A stretch of DNA of 64,000 nucleotides from Microbulbifer sp. THAF38 (GCF_009363535.1 NZ_CP045369.1:1499001-1563000), one strand, 5' to 3'; counted from the stretch's first letter, positions 26,056-36,875 are shown. The notes: generated by a model from the sequence alone, not told the origin. Numbers and translations: made by a program.

Positions 26056-28887
26056 CTAGGCAACTTCCAGCCCAAATAGCGCGTCCAGGTCTTGTTCTGA
26101 GGCCCATTCACGCAGGGCGCGAATCTCTCTTAATACCCTGTCCAGTTTGCGTCGGTCGAATTCGGGGTTCTCCTTGCTCTGCTGGGTGCGCAGTTCCTCT
26201 TGCAATACACAGGTGGCTTCGCGCAGACGCGACACGCCACAATAGCAGCAACCGCCGTGCATTCGGTGAGTCAATTCAAACATGCCTTTGATGTCGCCGA
26301 GGCTGTGCAGGCGCTCCAGTTCCCGCTCATCGGTCATCAGTCCATCTATAAGCATCTGCAGCATATCCCTGGCCAGTTTTGCATCGCCGTTGGCCAGGTT
26401 TAGGCTCTCACCGATATCCACCAGGCGCATTTGGTTTGGATTCAGCTTTTCCACTACCTGGGGCGTGATGATTTTGAGCCAGCGTTTGATCATGTGGGAT
26501 AGCTGGGCTTCACTCACCGGTTTGCTCAGGTAATCGTCCAGTCCGGCAGACAACAAGCGCGCCTTCTCCTCGGCGCCTACATGGGCGGTGAGGGCGATAA
26601 TGGGGGTGCGGCGGCCAGTTTCCCGCTCGCGGATACACCGGGTCACTTCAATACCGTCCATGCCTGGCATCTGAATATCCATAAAGACCAGATCGAAGGC
26701 GCTTTGCTGCCAGTGCAGTAAGGCTTCTTCACCACTTGCGGCAATCACGACTTCCACACCCTGGGCGCGCAGTAACTCGCCGACCAGGCGCCGGTTGGCG
26801 GCGTGATCATCTACGGCCAGAACCCGTGGTGGTGCGGGCCAGGGCAGGGCGGGGACGGCGCCATTGCTGGGGCGGGGCTGGCTCTGTTGGGGTACAGCTC
26901 TCTTCAGGGCGCGCAGCAGGTTTTCACGTGTTACCGGTTTGCCGAGGAAGGTCAGGGTGCGGGTGCGCAGTTGCTCGTAGCAGCGGCGCAGCTCCGCCGG
27001 AGCACCGAGTACAATCACCCGGCACTGGTAGGCATCGACCAGGGACTGCACCTTAACGCTGAAGTTGTCGAAGTCCCCCTTGGCGATGGCGGTGTCGATA
27101 ATCACCGCGTCCGGTAGAGCATCGTGCCGCCACATTTGTTCAATCGCCGGCTGCAAGGTGTCGGTATCGGCGAGCTCTACGGGCTCTACCTGCCACTGTT
27201 TGAGCAATTGTGCGACCTGGGAGCGGGTCAGTTGGTTGGGATCGGCAATCAATATACGGCAGTTCGGGAAAAGTACGCGTGGCGGGATGCCGCGGTTGCG
27301 TTCCGGTACCAGGGTCAGTTCCACCCAGCAGGTACTGCCACCATTGGCGGCAACTTCCATACCGGTGCAGCCGCGCATACGCTCGACGAGGCTGCGGGCG
27401 ATAGAGATGCCGAGACCGTTGGCGCTGATCTGCTGTGAGTGCTGCGGTGTCTTGGCGTTGAGGATTTGTTCCAGCTCACGGCGGCCCGGCTCATCTATGC
27501 GGTTGCCGAGGTCGGTCACACTGATCCGCAATACCAGCTCAGAGTCTTTGTTGCTTTGTACCGTAAGGCGCACAGGAATATTGCCGTTCTCTGAGCTGCG
27601 CACGGCATTGCCGAGCAGGTTGGTAAATATTTGCTTAGTGCGCAGCGGGTCTCCTACTAGGGTGGCCGGAAGCTGTGGATCGATCAGTGGTACCAGCTCC
27701 AGGCGATGCTCATAGGCATAGGGGGCGAGGATTTGCAGGGTCTCTTCAAGTAGCTGCCCCAGGTCCATGGGAATATGGTCGAGCACCAGATTACCGGATT
27801 CGATACGGGAAAAGTCCAGGATATCGTTAATTGTGGTCAGCAGGTTTTCCGATGAGCGCAGAATGGTTTGCAGGTAGTCCTGCTGCAGCTCATCGATTTC
27901 GGTTTTTAATAATAGGTTTGTAAATCCGATGATGCCGTTCAGTGGAGTGCGAATTTCGTGGCTGGTATTGGCCAGGAAGGTCGACTTGATACGGCTCGCC
28001 TCCTGGGCTCTTTTACGGGCCAGGTCCAGCTCGATATTCTGCTCTTCCATACTGTCGAGAGACTGGCGCAGGTCGTCCATGCTCTGCAACATATTTGATT
28101 TATAGTCCCGCTGGTAACTGGAGAGACTCTCGCCCATCTCGTTGATCTGGCTGGCTAGTTGTGCCAGTTCGCGGTTCCCTATTTCATGGGTGCGGCGGTC
28201 GAACTCGCCGCGCCCCATGGCCTGGAGAACCTGCCCCATTCGCACCAGGCTGTGTGCAAAACGCTCAGATAAAATCACCGACCAAGCCAAGGCTGCCAAG
28301 GTACAGATAATCAGGCCCACCAAGCCGACGAGTAATACCTGGTAGGTGCCCACAAGAAAATAGGGACGGTGCAGTTCGATGCTGATCCAGCAGGTGGTGA
28401 TATCCCCTTTTAATGGCTGTAAAACCTGCAGGGTCTCGTCATCCTCAAAAATAAAGGCTTCGCGCTTATTGAGTTGGTTGCTGATAATAGGGGTGCGCGG
28501 TCGCGGACCCACACTTGCCAAAAGGCCTAGCCCGGTGGTGAGATCCAGCGGACGTTTTTTGCTCGCCTCGGTGGAATAAATATGCACCGAACGCACCATG
28601 TCCTTTTCCAGCATTAGCGCTAGCAGGCTTTTGCGTAACCACTCCATGCGCAGCTCGGACGGGTGGCCGCCACTCATCTCGATCAGCTCGGCAAGTTGCT
28701 CGGCACTCGCACGTCCGTGACTGAGCAAGAGCTGGCGACGATCGTGCATTTGCTGAAGCGTAAACACCAGGGCCAGGGTCATAGCCAGGATCAGTGCCGG
28801 CGCAACCGTGAAGCGAAACATGGTTGAGCGCAATGAGCGCAGCTCGGAAGGCGCCGGTATGGAGGAGTCGGTATTTTTAGGGGCCAT
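26056..28887 (-). CDS. gacS: Hybrid sensor histidine kinase GacS/BarA
   Basis: A 943-residue tripartite sensor kinase. It has membrane segments at about 30-46 and 183-205, a periplasmic sensor between them and a HAMP linker near 206-260. The HisKA domain has phospho-acceptor His310 in SHEIRTPLNG, and an ATPase domain follows. A first receiver-like domain (about 544-662) lacks a normal acidic pocket. A canonical receiver (about 688-803) has Asp737 and Lys789, and an Hpt domain carries His874. In related bacteria GacS acts with GacA and small RNAs. The ATPase box at 459-463 reads DLGNR rather than DxGxG, although a later GLGIS is normal. It faces cysM, as in Pseudomonas. Confidence 0.93.
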   Translation of the reverse strand: MAPKNTDSSIPAPSELRSLRSTMFRFTVAPALILAMTLALVFTLQQMHDRRQLLLSHGRASAEQLAELIEMSGGHPSELRMEWLRKSLLALMLEKDMVRSVHIYSTEASKKRPLDLTTGLGLLASVGPRPRTPIISNQLNKREAFIFEDDETLQVLQPLKGDITTCWISIELHRPYFLVGTYQVLLVGLVGLIICTLAALAWSVILSERFAHSLVRMGQVLQAMGRGEFDRRTHEIGNRELAQLASQINEMGESLSSYQRDYKSNMLQSMDDLRQSLDSMEEQNIELDLARKRAQEASRIKSTFLANTSHEIRTPLNGIIGFTNLLLKTEIDELQQDYLQTILRSSENLLTTINDILDFSRIESGNLVLDHIPMDLGQLLEETLQILAPYAYEHRLELVPLIDPQLPATLVGDPLRTKQIFTNLLGNAVRSSENGNIPVRLTVQSNKDSELVLRISVTDLGNRIDEPGRRELEQILNAKTPQHSQQISANGLGISIARSLVERMRGCTGMEVAANGGSTCWVELTLVPERNRGIPPRVLFPNCRILIADPNQLTRSQVAQLLKQWQVEPVELADTDTLQPAIEQMWRHDALPDAVIIDTAIAKGDFDNFSVKVQSLVDAYQCRVIVLGAPAELRRCYEQLRTRTLTFLGKPVTRENLLRALKRAVPQQSQPRPSNGAVPALPWPAPPRVLAVDDHAANRRLVGELLRAQGVEVVIAASGEEALLHWQQSAFDLVFMDIQMPGMDGIEVTRCIRERETGRRTPIIALTAHVGAEEKARLLSAGLDDYLSKPVSEAQLSHMIKRWLKIITPQVVEKLNPNQMRLVDIGESLNLANGDAKLARDMLQMLIDGLMTDERELERLHSLGDIKGMFELTHRMHGGCCYCGVSRLREATCVLQEELRTQQSKENPEFDRRKLDRVLREIRALREWASEQDLDALFGLEVA

Positions 28888-29112
28888 GGCAGCTGGGGAG
28901 TCTTGTGCGATTATTTTTTCCCCATTTTACCCATATGTAAGAGGGGGCGCACTCTTATACAGGCTCTGGGGGTAAATGTTTTTCTATTTTGTTTATCACA
29001 GGTGCTGCGTAATAACTCGACTACCTAGTCCACCAAAATAGTCGGTATTTAGCCGGACAGAGCGCTTCGGGTACACTGTGCGGCCGCAATATTTGTCTGG
29101 ATTCAAGGTACT

Positions 29113-30003
29113 ATGGATTACCCAACGATTGCTGACTGTGTAGGCAATACGCCCCTGATCAAGCTGCAACGCCTGCCCGGTGACACCAGCAATACGATTT
29201 TGCTCAAGCTGGAAGGCAATAATCCGGCTGGCTCGGTAAAGGATCGCCCGGCCCTTTCCATGATTAACCGCGCAGAGGTAAGGGGGCAGATCAAGCCAGG
29301 GGACACCCTAATAGAAGCCACCAGTGGCAATACCGGTATCGCACTGGCCATGGCGGCAGCCATCAAGGGTTACCGCATGATCCTGATTATGCCGGATAGT
29401 GCTACTGCAGAACGCAAGGCCTCTATGACCGCCTACGGGGCCGAGCTCATTTTGGTCAGTGCGGAGGAGGGCATGGAAGGTGCTCGGGATCTGGCTCTTA
29501 ATATGCAGGCCGAAGGCAAGGGCCTTGTTCTCAATCAGTTTGCCAATACAGATAACCCTCTGGCCCATTACGAGGGCACCGGCCCTGAAATTTGGCAGCA
29601 GACCGGAGGAGAGATTACGCACTTTGTCTCTTCAATGGGAACCACAGGCACCATCATGGGGTGCGGTCGCTTTTTGAAAGAGCAAAAGCCGGAAATCCAG
29701 ATTGTTGGCCTGCAGCCAACCGATGGCTCCAGCATTCCCGGCATTCGTCGATGGCCTAAGGCTTATTTGCCGAAAATTTTTATCCCAGACGAAGTTGATC
29801 TCGTTATCGATATGGATCAGCGGGAAGCGGAAGAAATGACCCGCAGATTGGCACGGGAAGAAGGCATTTTCTGTGGTGTTTCCTCTGGAGGTGCGGTTGC
29901 CGGCGCTCTGCGTCTCTCAAGTCAAGTGGAGAATGCCACGATAGTGGCAATTATTTGCGATCGCGGTGATCGTTATTTATCTTCCGGACTTTTCAATCAA
30001 TAA
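29113..30003 (+). CDS. cysM: Cysteine synthase B
   Basis: A 296-residue pyridoxal-phosphate enzyme that makes cysteine from O-acetylserine with sulfide or thiosulfate. The PLP lysine is in GSVKDRPA (about 38-45), the substrate loop is EATSGNTGIAL (about 68-78), and the PLP phosphate loop is SSMGTTGTIMGC. The length is normal. The 225 bp before it are shared with the divergent gacS. In Pseudomonas rlmD and relA follow; here a 698-bp stretch without a gene follows instead of rlmD. Confidence 0.96.
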   Translation: MDYPTIADCVGNTPLIKLQRLPGDTSNTILLKLEGNNPAGSVKDRPALSMINRAEVRGQIKPGDTLIEATSGNTGIALAMAAAIKGYRMILIMPDSATAERKASMTAYGAELILVSAEEGMEGARDLALNMQAEGKGLVLNQFANTDNPLAHYEGTGPEIWQQTGGEITHFVSSMGTTGTIMGCGRFLKEQKPEIQIVGLQPTDGSSIPGIRRWPKAYLPKIFIPDEVDLVIDMDQREAEEMTRRLAREEGIFCGVSSGGAVAGALRLSSQVENATIVAIICDRGDRYLSSGLFNQ

Positions 30004-30701
30004 GTTTGATTTTTAACAAAGATTCATTGGGTGCATAGAAATTTTTTCTGCACCCAAAATTTACGGGAAAACTTTTAAGTATCCATTTTGCTGCCTGCTT
30101 AAATTTAATGTTTTCGCTTATCTGCTTTCGAAATTCTTCATTCTTGTTTTCCCTTAACGCTTCTTATCTTGCAAAGTGCCTTTGCTTTCTAGGTCGATAA
30201 CTCATATTTCCTATTGTAGGAATACAAACCATTCATTGGCTGATGGCAGTAGAAAAAGGCTAAGAGTTTTATTGGCTAATCAATTAATGTTCTATCTTTC
30301 TGTAGAAAAGCCCCAGTAAAGGCTGGTTTTTACTAGATGGGGCGCCAGTTCTCGTGTTGATATGATTATAAAAAAGCCTCCCCGGAAAATCCTTTCAGCG
30401 TGGCGAGCATTCCTTTGGTCGTATTTTTCATGGTGCGGATTTCTTCACTTAAAAGAGTTTGACTAGTTGGTGTTATGACTTCCAACCCCTTTATTAAACG
30501 CTGTCCACCGCTGCGAGTTATCGCTGAATTTCACGCAGCGTATTGAAAACATAAAGAAAATCGTGGACTTTAGTGTGTCCAAACTTATGATAGAAGCGCC
30601 CCTAATGAGGGAAGGTATTCTTTTTGCTTGGTTTTGCTGTAGTACAAGCCGGCAAATGGTGCTAACAAGCTAACTAATTCCTGTTTCGGCCCGGTTAAGA
30701 C
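30004..30701. other. Gene-free stretch where rlmD is expected
   Basis: No convincing coding frame was found on either strand in these 698 bp. It is AT-richer than its neighbours. A small imperfect hairpin (CCAG and CTGG) near 30310-30335 precedes a T-run and may be a cysM terminator. In many gammaproteobacteria the 23S rRNA methyltransferase gene rlmD occupies this place, so it looks lost or moved. Confidence 0.6.
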
Positions 30702-32948
30702 ATGGTTCAAGTCAGAAAACATCATTCCTTTGGAGGTGAAAGAGAGCACGACCTGGAAGCCTGGTTGCGCCATGTGCAGAAGCTGGCCGGGTTGGACGGT
30801 GCTGCCATAGTGACATTGCGCCGTGCGGCAGAAGTGAGTGCCGAGGCGGAGCAGCGGGCTATCGCCGCGGAAAATATTTGGGCCGAGGGTGCTAGCAGTT
30901 TTGCCACCGGCCTCGAAATGGCCGAGATACTGGCGGATTTGCAGATTGATTCTGAGGCACTGGTGGCCGCGGTGCTCTACCGGGCGGTGCGAGAGAAGCG
31001 CCTGACGCTAAAAAGTGTTGAGGAAGAGTTTGGCCAGACCGTGGCCAAGCTTATTCGCGGTGTACTGCGTATGGCGGCGATTCGCAGCCGCAGCGCCGAT
31101 ACCGGAGGGGAAAGTAAAAGCGGCGCGGTAGAGGAGCACTCGGAAAATATTCGCCGTATGTTGGTGGCACTTGTCGATGATGTCCGAGTTGCTCTGATTA
31201 AGCTTGCCGAGCGAACCTGTGCTATTCGCGCGGCCAAAAATGCTGAGCCTGCAAAGCGCAAGCGGGTGGCCCGCGAAGTAGCCGATGTCTATGCGCCGCT
31301 GGCCCACAGGCTTGGCATTGGGCATATCAAGTGGGAGCTGGAGGATCTGTCCTTCCGTTACCTGGAACCTGAAGACTACAAACAGATCGCGCGCTTGTTG
31401 GATGAAAAGCGGATGGCGCGGCAAAAATATATCGATGAGGTGCTGGAGCTTCTTCGTTCGGAGCTGGCGCGGGCGGACATTGAAGGCGACGTCTATGGCC
31501 GGGCAAAGCACATCTACAGTATCTGGCGCAAGATGCGCCGCAAAAATATCGGCTTTTCCCAGGTTTACGATATTCGCGCTGTGCGCATACTGGTGCCTAC
31601 GGTGCGGGACTGCTATGCGGTGCTGGGGATAGTCCACAATCTCTGGCGAAATATTCCCAACGAGTTTGATGACTATATTGCCTCTCCAAAAGAGAATGGC
31701 TACCGCTCCCTTCACACAGCAGTGATCGGCCCCGAGCGTAAGGTACTTGAAGTGCAAATCCGTACTTTTGCTATGCATGAGGAGGCTGAGTACGGGGTCT
31801 GTGCACACTGGCGCTATAAAGGTACCGACCTGAAAACAGAGAGCCAGGATAGCTATGAGCAAAAGATTTCCTGGCTGCGACAAGTACTTGACTGGCATGA
31901 AGAGGTGGGGGGCAATCCTTTACAGGACGACCTGCAGACTGGGGAGGGGGATTCCCGCATTTATGTGTTCACCCCCGATGGACACGTGGTCGATCTGCCT
32001 CGCGGTGCTACTCCATTGGATTTCGCTTACAAAATTCACACCGAGATCGGCCATCGCTGCCGCGGCGCCAAGGTGGATGGGCGCATTGTGCCGCTAAACC
32101 ACGAGCTGGAAACTGCCAACCAGGTGGAGATTCTTACCGGCAAGCGCGAAGCGCCCAGCCGTGACTGGTTGTCATCCGGTATGGGCTATATCACCACCTC
32201 GCGAGCACGGGCCAAAATCATCCACTGGTTCAAGCAGCAAGCCCGCGATCAAAATATTGCCGATGGACGCAGTATTCTCGATGGTGAATTTAAGCAACTG
32301 GCCCTTATTGACTTTAATTTTGAAAAGCTCGCCGCCAAGCTGAATATGCACTCACTGGACGATCTCTATGCGGCGGTGGGAGCTGGGGACATCGGTGTCG
32401 GCCAAGTATTGAATACCGCCCAGCGTATGGTGAAAGTCGACGATGTTGAGCGGGTTCCCTCTCTGACTGCACCGGTGGCGACAGGGGCGGGCAAAGCGGA
32501 TGTTTATATCGAAGGGGTCGGTAATTTACTGACGCATATTGCGGGCTGTTGTAACCCTGTACCCGGCGATGAAATTATGGGCTACATCACTCTCGGGCGC
32601 GGGGTATCCATACACCGTAAAGACTGTACGAATATGTTGCGCATGCAGTCGGAAGAATCTGAGCGGGTCCTAGAGGTCAATTGGGCGGCTAAGCCGAGGG
32701 AGCTCTACGCGGTGGAAATCGTTATTGAGGCCTACGATCGCCTGGGGCTGCTACGTGATGTCACCGCCATGCTCGACAGCCAGAAAATCAATATAACGGC
32801 GATGCAAACTCACACCAATAAGCATAAGCACACGGTTGAGATGGTGCTCACCGCCGAGATTCACAATTTTGAAGAGCTGAGTTACGTATTGCACCGCATT
32901 AATCGTCTGCCTAATGTGGCATCGGCAAAGCGGCGCATGCTGCGCTGA
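30702..32948 (+). CDS. relA: (p)ppGpp synthetase RelA, synthetase-only form
   Basis: A 748-residue stringent-response synthetase. The N-terminal HD hydrolase domain is decayed: the segment at about 85-100 reads AAVLYRAVREKRL with no His-Asp pair, as in monofunctional RelA. The synthetase domain includes YDIRAVRILVPT and PKENGYRSLHTAV, and an EFDD (ExDD) motif typical of RelA rather than SpoT. A TGS domain (VFTPDGHVVDLPRGATPLDFAY) and a C-terminal ACT domain follow. It senses uncharged tRNA on ribosomes and makes (p)ppGpp. mazG lies 9 bp downstream. Confidence 0.95.
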   Translation: MVQVRKHHSFGGEREHDLEAWLRHVQKLAGLDGAAIVTLRRAAEVSAEAEQRAIAAENIWAEGASSFATGLEMAEILADLQIDSEALVAAVLYRAVREKRLTLKSVEEEFGQTVAKLIRGVLRMAAIRSRSADTGGESKSGAVEEHSENIRRMLVALVDDVRVALIKLAERTCAIRAAKNAEPAKRKRVAREVADVYAPLAHRLGIGHIKWELEDLSFRYLEPEDYKQIARLLDEKRMARQKYIDEVLELLRSELARADIEGDVYGRAKHIYSIWRKMRRKNIGFSQVYDIRAVRILVPTVRDCYAVLGIVHNLWRNIPNEFDDYIASPKENGYRSLHTAVIGPERKVLEVQIRTFAMHEEAEYGVCAHWRYKGTDLKTESQDSYEQKISWLRQVLDWHEEVGGNPLQDDLQTGEGDSRIYVFTPDGHVVDLPRGATPLDFAYKIHTEIGHRCRGAKVDGRIVPLNHELETANQVEILTGKREAPSRDWLSSGMGYITTSRARAKIIHWFKQQARDQNIADGRSILDGEFKQLALIDFNFEKLAAKLNMHSLDDLYAAVGAGDIGVGQVLNTAQRMVKVDDVERVPSLTAPVATGAGKADVYIEGVGNLLTHIAGCCNPVPGDEIMGYITLGRGVSIHRKDCTNMLRMQSEESERVLEVNWAAKPRELYAVEIVIEAYDRLGLLRDVTAMLDSQKINITAMQTHTNKHKHTVEMVLTAEIHNFEELSYVLHRINRLPNVASAKRRMLR

Positions 32949-32957
32949 GGGGGATAC

Positions 32958-33785
32958 TTGCAAGATCAATATTCGGTGGAGGACTTGCTCCACCTAATGG
33001 CCCAGTTACGCAATCCAAATGGTGGTTGCCCCTGGGATCTGAAGCAGACATTTTCCAGTATCGTCCCTTCTACGATTGAAGAGGCCTACGAAGTTGCCGA
33101 GGCCATTGAGATCGAGGATTACGAGCATCTGCATGAAGAGCTTGGGGACTTGTTGTTCCAGGTGATCTTTTATTCTCAACTCGGTCTTGAGCAGGGTCAC
33201 TTCGATTTTTCCCGTATTGTCGACACCTTGGTGCGTAAGCTAGTGCGCCGCCATCCCCATGTATTTCCCAGCGGCGAACTCTATGGAGAGAATGACCCCT
33301 CTGCGGTGGACGAGGCAGAGGTAAAGCGTAGTTGGGAGGCCATCAAAGCCAAAGAGCGCAACGCTAAGGGGGAGAGTGGAGTCTTGGCTGGTGTTACCGC
33401 CGGGTTGCCGGGTTTGACGCGTGCGGGCAAATTACAAAAGCGCGCCGCTCAGGTGGGCTTCGACTGGCCTGATATCAATGGTGTGCTGGACAAAATTGAA
33501 GAAGAGGTGGCGGAATTGCGGGAGGCTGTCGCGGCCGGAAATCGTGAGCATGCCGGGGAAGAGCTCGGCGATTTGTTATTTTCCTGTGTCAATGCCGCTC
33601 GCCACCTGAAAATTGACCCAGAAGCAGCGCTGCGTCAGTGCAATCGCAAGTTCGAGCGCCGCTTTGGTTTGGTTGAGGCCACACTTCGGACCGATGGACG
33701 CGGACCGGAAGAGGCTAGCCTGCAGGAGTTGGACCAGCTTTGGGAGCAGGCGAAAGCCGACGAGAAGCAGAAACCAGGTACATAA
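32958..33785 (+). CDS. mazG: Nucleoside triphosphate pyrophosphohydrolase MazG
   Basis: A 275-residue two-domain MazG that hydrolyses nucleoside triphosphates. The first domain has CPWDLKQTFSSI, EEAYEV and EELGDLLFQVIFYSQL, and the second repeats EEELREAV-like and EELGDLLFSCVNAARHL motifs, so both EExxE-type helices are seen. The start is TTG after GAGGGGG. Its position directly after relA matches E. coli, where MazG is linked to lowering (p)ppGpp during nutritional stress. Confidence 0.93.
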   Translation: MQDQYSVEDLLHLMAQLRNPNGGCPWDLKQTFSSIVPSTIEEAYEVAEAIEIEDYEHLHEELGDLLFQVIFYSQLGLEQGHFDFSRIVDTLVRKLVRRHPHVFPSGELYGENDPSAVDEAEVKRSWEAIKAKERNAKGESGVLAGVTAGLPGLTRAGKLQKRAAQVGFDWPDINGVLDKIEEEVAELREAVAAGNREHAGEELGDLLFSCVNAARHLKIDPEAALRQCNRKFERRFGLVEATLRTDGRGPEEASLQELDQLWEQAKADEKQKPGT

Positions 33786-33808
33786 ACGACAGGAAAAGTC
33801 GTCGTTAA

Positions 33809-34582
<774 letters not shown>

Positions 34583-34601
34583 TTGCTGCAATAACACTTT
34601 T

Positions 34602-34629
34602 AAAAAAGCCCCCATTTGGGGGCTTTTTT
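34602..34629 (+). terminator. Intrinsic terminator after adk
   Basis: AAAAAAGCCCCC and GGGGGCTTTTTT form a 12-bp stem with a 4-base ATTT loop. The terminal T-run makes it a strong terminator, and by symmetry it may work in both directions. It isolates adk from hemH. Confidence 0.93.
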
Positions 34630-34751
34630 GTATCTTCTCAATGGAGCTCTTTGGAGCTTTCAGGGAGAGTTTCCCTTATAGCTGACTGATCAATCCTTAA
34701 GATAGTCGGCAGTTTTTTCCTGGCAAAATTGTATTACAAACGGGGCTTTTT

Positions 34752-35750
34752 ATGTCCACAGCGATCGTTTTGATGAATTTGGGTACCCCTGCGCAACCCA
34801 CTGCGTCTGCAGTAAGAGATTTCCTGAGGGATTTTCTTTCCGATCCCAGAGTGGTGGAAATACCCCGGCCGTTGTGGTTAACAATCTTAAATGGCCTGAT
34901 ATTACCTTTTCGCCCAAAGCGAATTGCACCGGCTTATGCAGAAATCTGGAATTGCAGTGCAGACGATGCGCAAGTTGAAGGTTCGCCACTTCTCTACTAT
35001 ACCCGCCGCCAAGCGGAGCTACTAGAAGCGCACTTGACGGATAAAGGGTGGGATGTTGCTGTGGAGTTTGCCATGACCTATGGCGAACCGAGACTCGATA
35101 AGGTTATTGAGGCGTTGCGAGCGAAAGGCTTTGAATCCTTTATTGTATTTCCCTTGTACCCACAGTATTCAGCTACGACCACCGCTGCAATTTATGACCA
35201 GGTGGCGCAAATTTTCCGTAAGAGTCGCGATATTCCGGATATTTCTCTGATTCGTGACTATTACCATAACCCTCTTTATATCAAATCACTCGCTAATTCT
35301 GTCCGCGAGCATTGGCAGAAACATGGTCAGGCTGAAAAATTAATGCTGTCTTTTCACGGTATCCCCAAAGCGAATGTCGATAAAGGGGACCCCTATTTGC
35401 GCCATTGCCAGGAGACTGCGCGACTTCTCGCGGAGGAATTACAAATTTCGCAGGATCGTTGGCAAGTTACTTTCCAGTCTCGATTTGGTAAGGCAGAGTG
35501 GTTGCAACCTTATACTGATAAAACATTGATTGAGTGGGGCAAAAACGGCATTAAGAGTGTCGATGTGATTTGCCCGGCGTTTTCAGCAGATTGCCTGGAG
35601 ACATTGGAAGAAATTTCGGTAGAGAATCGCGCTAATTTTATCGATGCGGGCGGAAGTGAATATCATTATATTCCCGCGTTAAATTTGCGAGCGGATCATA
35701 TCGAGGCACTCGCAGCGATTGTCGAAAATAAGTTGCCGGGGCCAAAATAA
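34752..35750 (+). CDS. hemH: Ferrochelatase
   Basis: A 332-residue enzyme that inserts iron into protoporphyrin IX, the last step of heme synthesis. The N-terminal MNLGTPAQPT and SPLLYYTRRQ, the MLSFHGIPK segment with the conserved His, and the C-terminal PAFSADCLETLEEI with the catalytic Glu region are all typical. The length matches the family. The gene stands alone between the adk terminator and an intergenic AT-rich stretch, so it has its own promoter. Confidence 0.96.
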   Translation: MSTAIVLMNLGTPAQPTASAVRDFLRDFLSDPRVVEIPRPLWLTILNGLILPFRPKRIAPAYAEIWNCSADDAQVEGSPLLYYTRRQAELLEAHLTDKGWDVAVEFAMTYGEPRLDKVIEALRAKGFESFIVFPLYPQYSATTTAAIYDQVAQIFRKSRDIPDISLIRDYYHNPLYIKSLANSVREHWQKHGQAEKLMLSFHGIPKANVDKGDPYLRHCQETARLLAEELQISQDRWQVTFQSRFGKAEWLQPYTDKTLIEWGKNGIKSVDVICPAFSADCLETLEEISVENRANFIDAGGSEYHYIPALNLRADHIEALAAIVENKLPGPK

Positions 35751-36015
35751 TTTTCGGTTTTAAGCCATTTGGGTACCGCAAAAGGCAATTTGATAAGAAA
35801 AAGATACTTTTTTGCTGAAAAGTTTCTCATTTTTCGCTTTTTTACTTGCAATGCCGTATATTTTTATTAACTTTGATAAAGTTGTATCGAAATAGGCGGT
35901 GCACCGCTCTGTATAAGCAATAAAACAACCCATTGTGGTTTTATTCGATAGCTAACAGGCAGCGCTGCCAGCACACTTTTGGAAGTACTTCTTCTTTTTA
36001 GTGAGGAGACAAGGG

Positions 36016-36822
36016 ATGGCAAGAGTAGTAAAAAAGAGTACACGTGCTAAAAAGGCAACTGGATCGACCAAGGCGTCGCCAGTAGTCGTAAAAGCACAAA
36101 AAGCCGTGGATGCAGCGAGTAAGTCGCTGGATGCACAAATGGATCGTGTGGCAAAAGCTAAAGCGCGGGCACAAAAGAGTAGTACGGCAGCGGCAAAGAC
36201 TTCTTTGACCAATGCCAATAGCAAAGCAAAGGATTTACGCGCCAAGCTGGCGATGGCAAAAATGGAGCTCGCCAAGGCCAGGACCATGGATGCCGTTCGT
36301 CTCGCCGAAGAAGCGGCTAAAGAAAAGGTTAGCGCCCTTTCTAATAGCCTCTCTGCCAAAGCCGATAAAGACCTGGCCGCAGCGCTCAAGGCTTTTGAAT
36401 CGCGCTGGGTGAAGGCCCGAGAGAAGGCTCACGCCAAGAAAATCAAAGCCGCAGAGAAAAAAGCTGAGGCCAAGATAAAGGCCGCAGCGAAGAAAGCCGC
36501 TGCAAAAGCGAAGGAGTTAGAGAAGAAGGCCGCTGCCAAGCTTAAAGCTGAAGGGCAAAAAGCGAAAAAAGCCGCGACTAAAAAGTCTACTCCCGCCAAA
36601 AAAGCAGGTCGTCCGAAAAAGGCTGCCTCTGAAACTAAAGCCGCTAAGCGCGTAGGGCGTCCTAAAAAGGCTACTTCAGCAGCTAAGCCAGCCAAGAGAG
36701 TGGGTCGCCCGAAGAAGTCCACCGCCAAAGCGGAAGTGACCAAGAAAGCACCGACCCGCCGTGGTCGTCCGCCCAAGGCTGGTACCGGCCGCCGCGGCCG
36801 TCCGCCGAAGAATGCAGCCTAG
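36016..36822 (+). CDS. Histone-H1-like AT-hook protein (AlgP-like)
   Basis: A 268-residue protein made almost wholly of Lys, Ala and Arg. The N-terminal half is helical and heptad-like (KAQKAVDAASKSLDAQMD onward, about 25-130). The middle is an AK-rich tract. The C-terminal quarter holds five AT-hook-like motifs, three GRPKK and two RGRPPK. The ATG at 36016 has an AGGAG site, and a strong terminator follows. It resembles AlgP/H1-like DNA-binding proteins that may bend or bundle DNA; in Pseudomonas AlgP was linked to alginate control. The role here is inference. Confidence 0.8.
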   Translation: MARVVKKSTRAKKATGSTKASPVVVKAQKAVDAASKSLDAQMDRVAKAKARAQKSSTAAAKTSLTNANSKAKDLRAKLAMAKMELAKARTMDAVRLAEEAAKEKVSALSNSLSAKADKDLAAALKAFESRWVKAREKAHAKKIKAAEKKAEAKIKAAAKKAAAKAKELEKKAAAKLKAEGQKAKKAATKKSTPAKKAGRPKKAASETKAAKRVGRPKKATSAAKPAKRVGRPKKSTAKAEVTKKAPTRRGRPPKAGTGRRGRPPKNAA

Positions 36823-36875
36823 TTCAGTATTGTTTTAGTTCGCTGCATGCCTTAGGGCATGGCTGACTCTTCGTC

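Noticed and set aside
36841..36862. GCATGCCTTAGGGCATGGC near the AT-hook gene as a separate regulatory hairpin
   Set aside because: Stem is short and lies just upstream of a strong terminator, so it is not separately supported.
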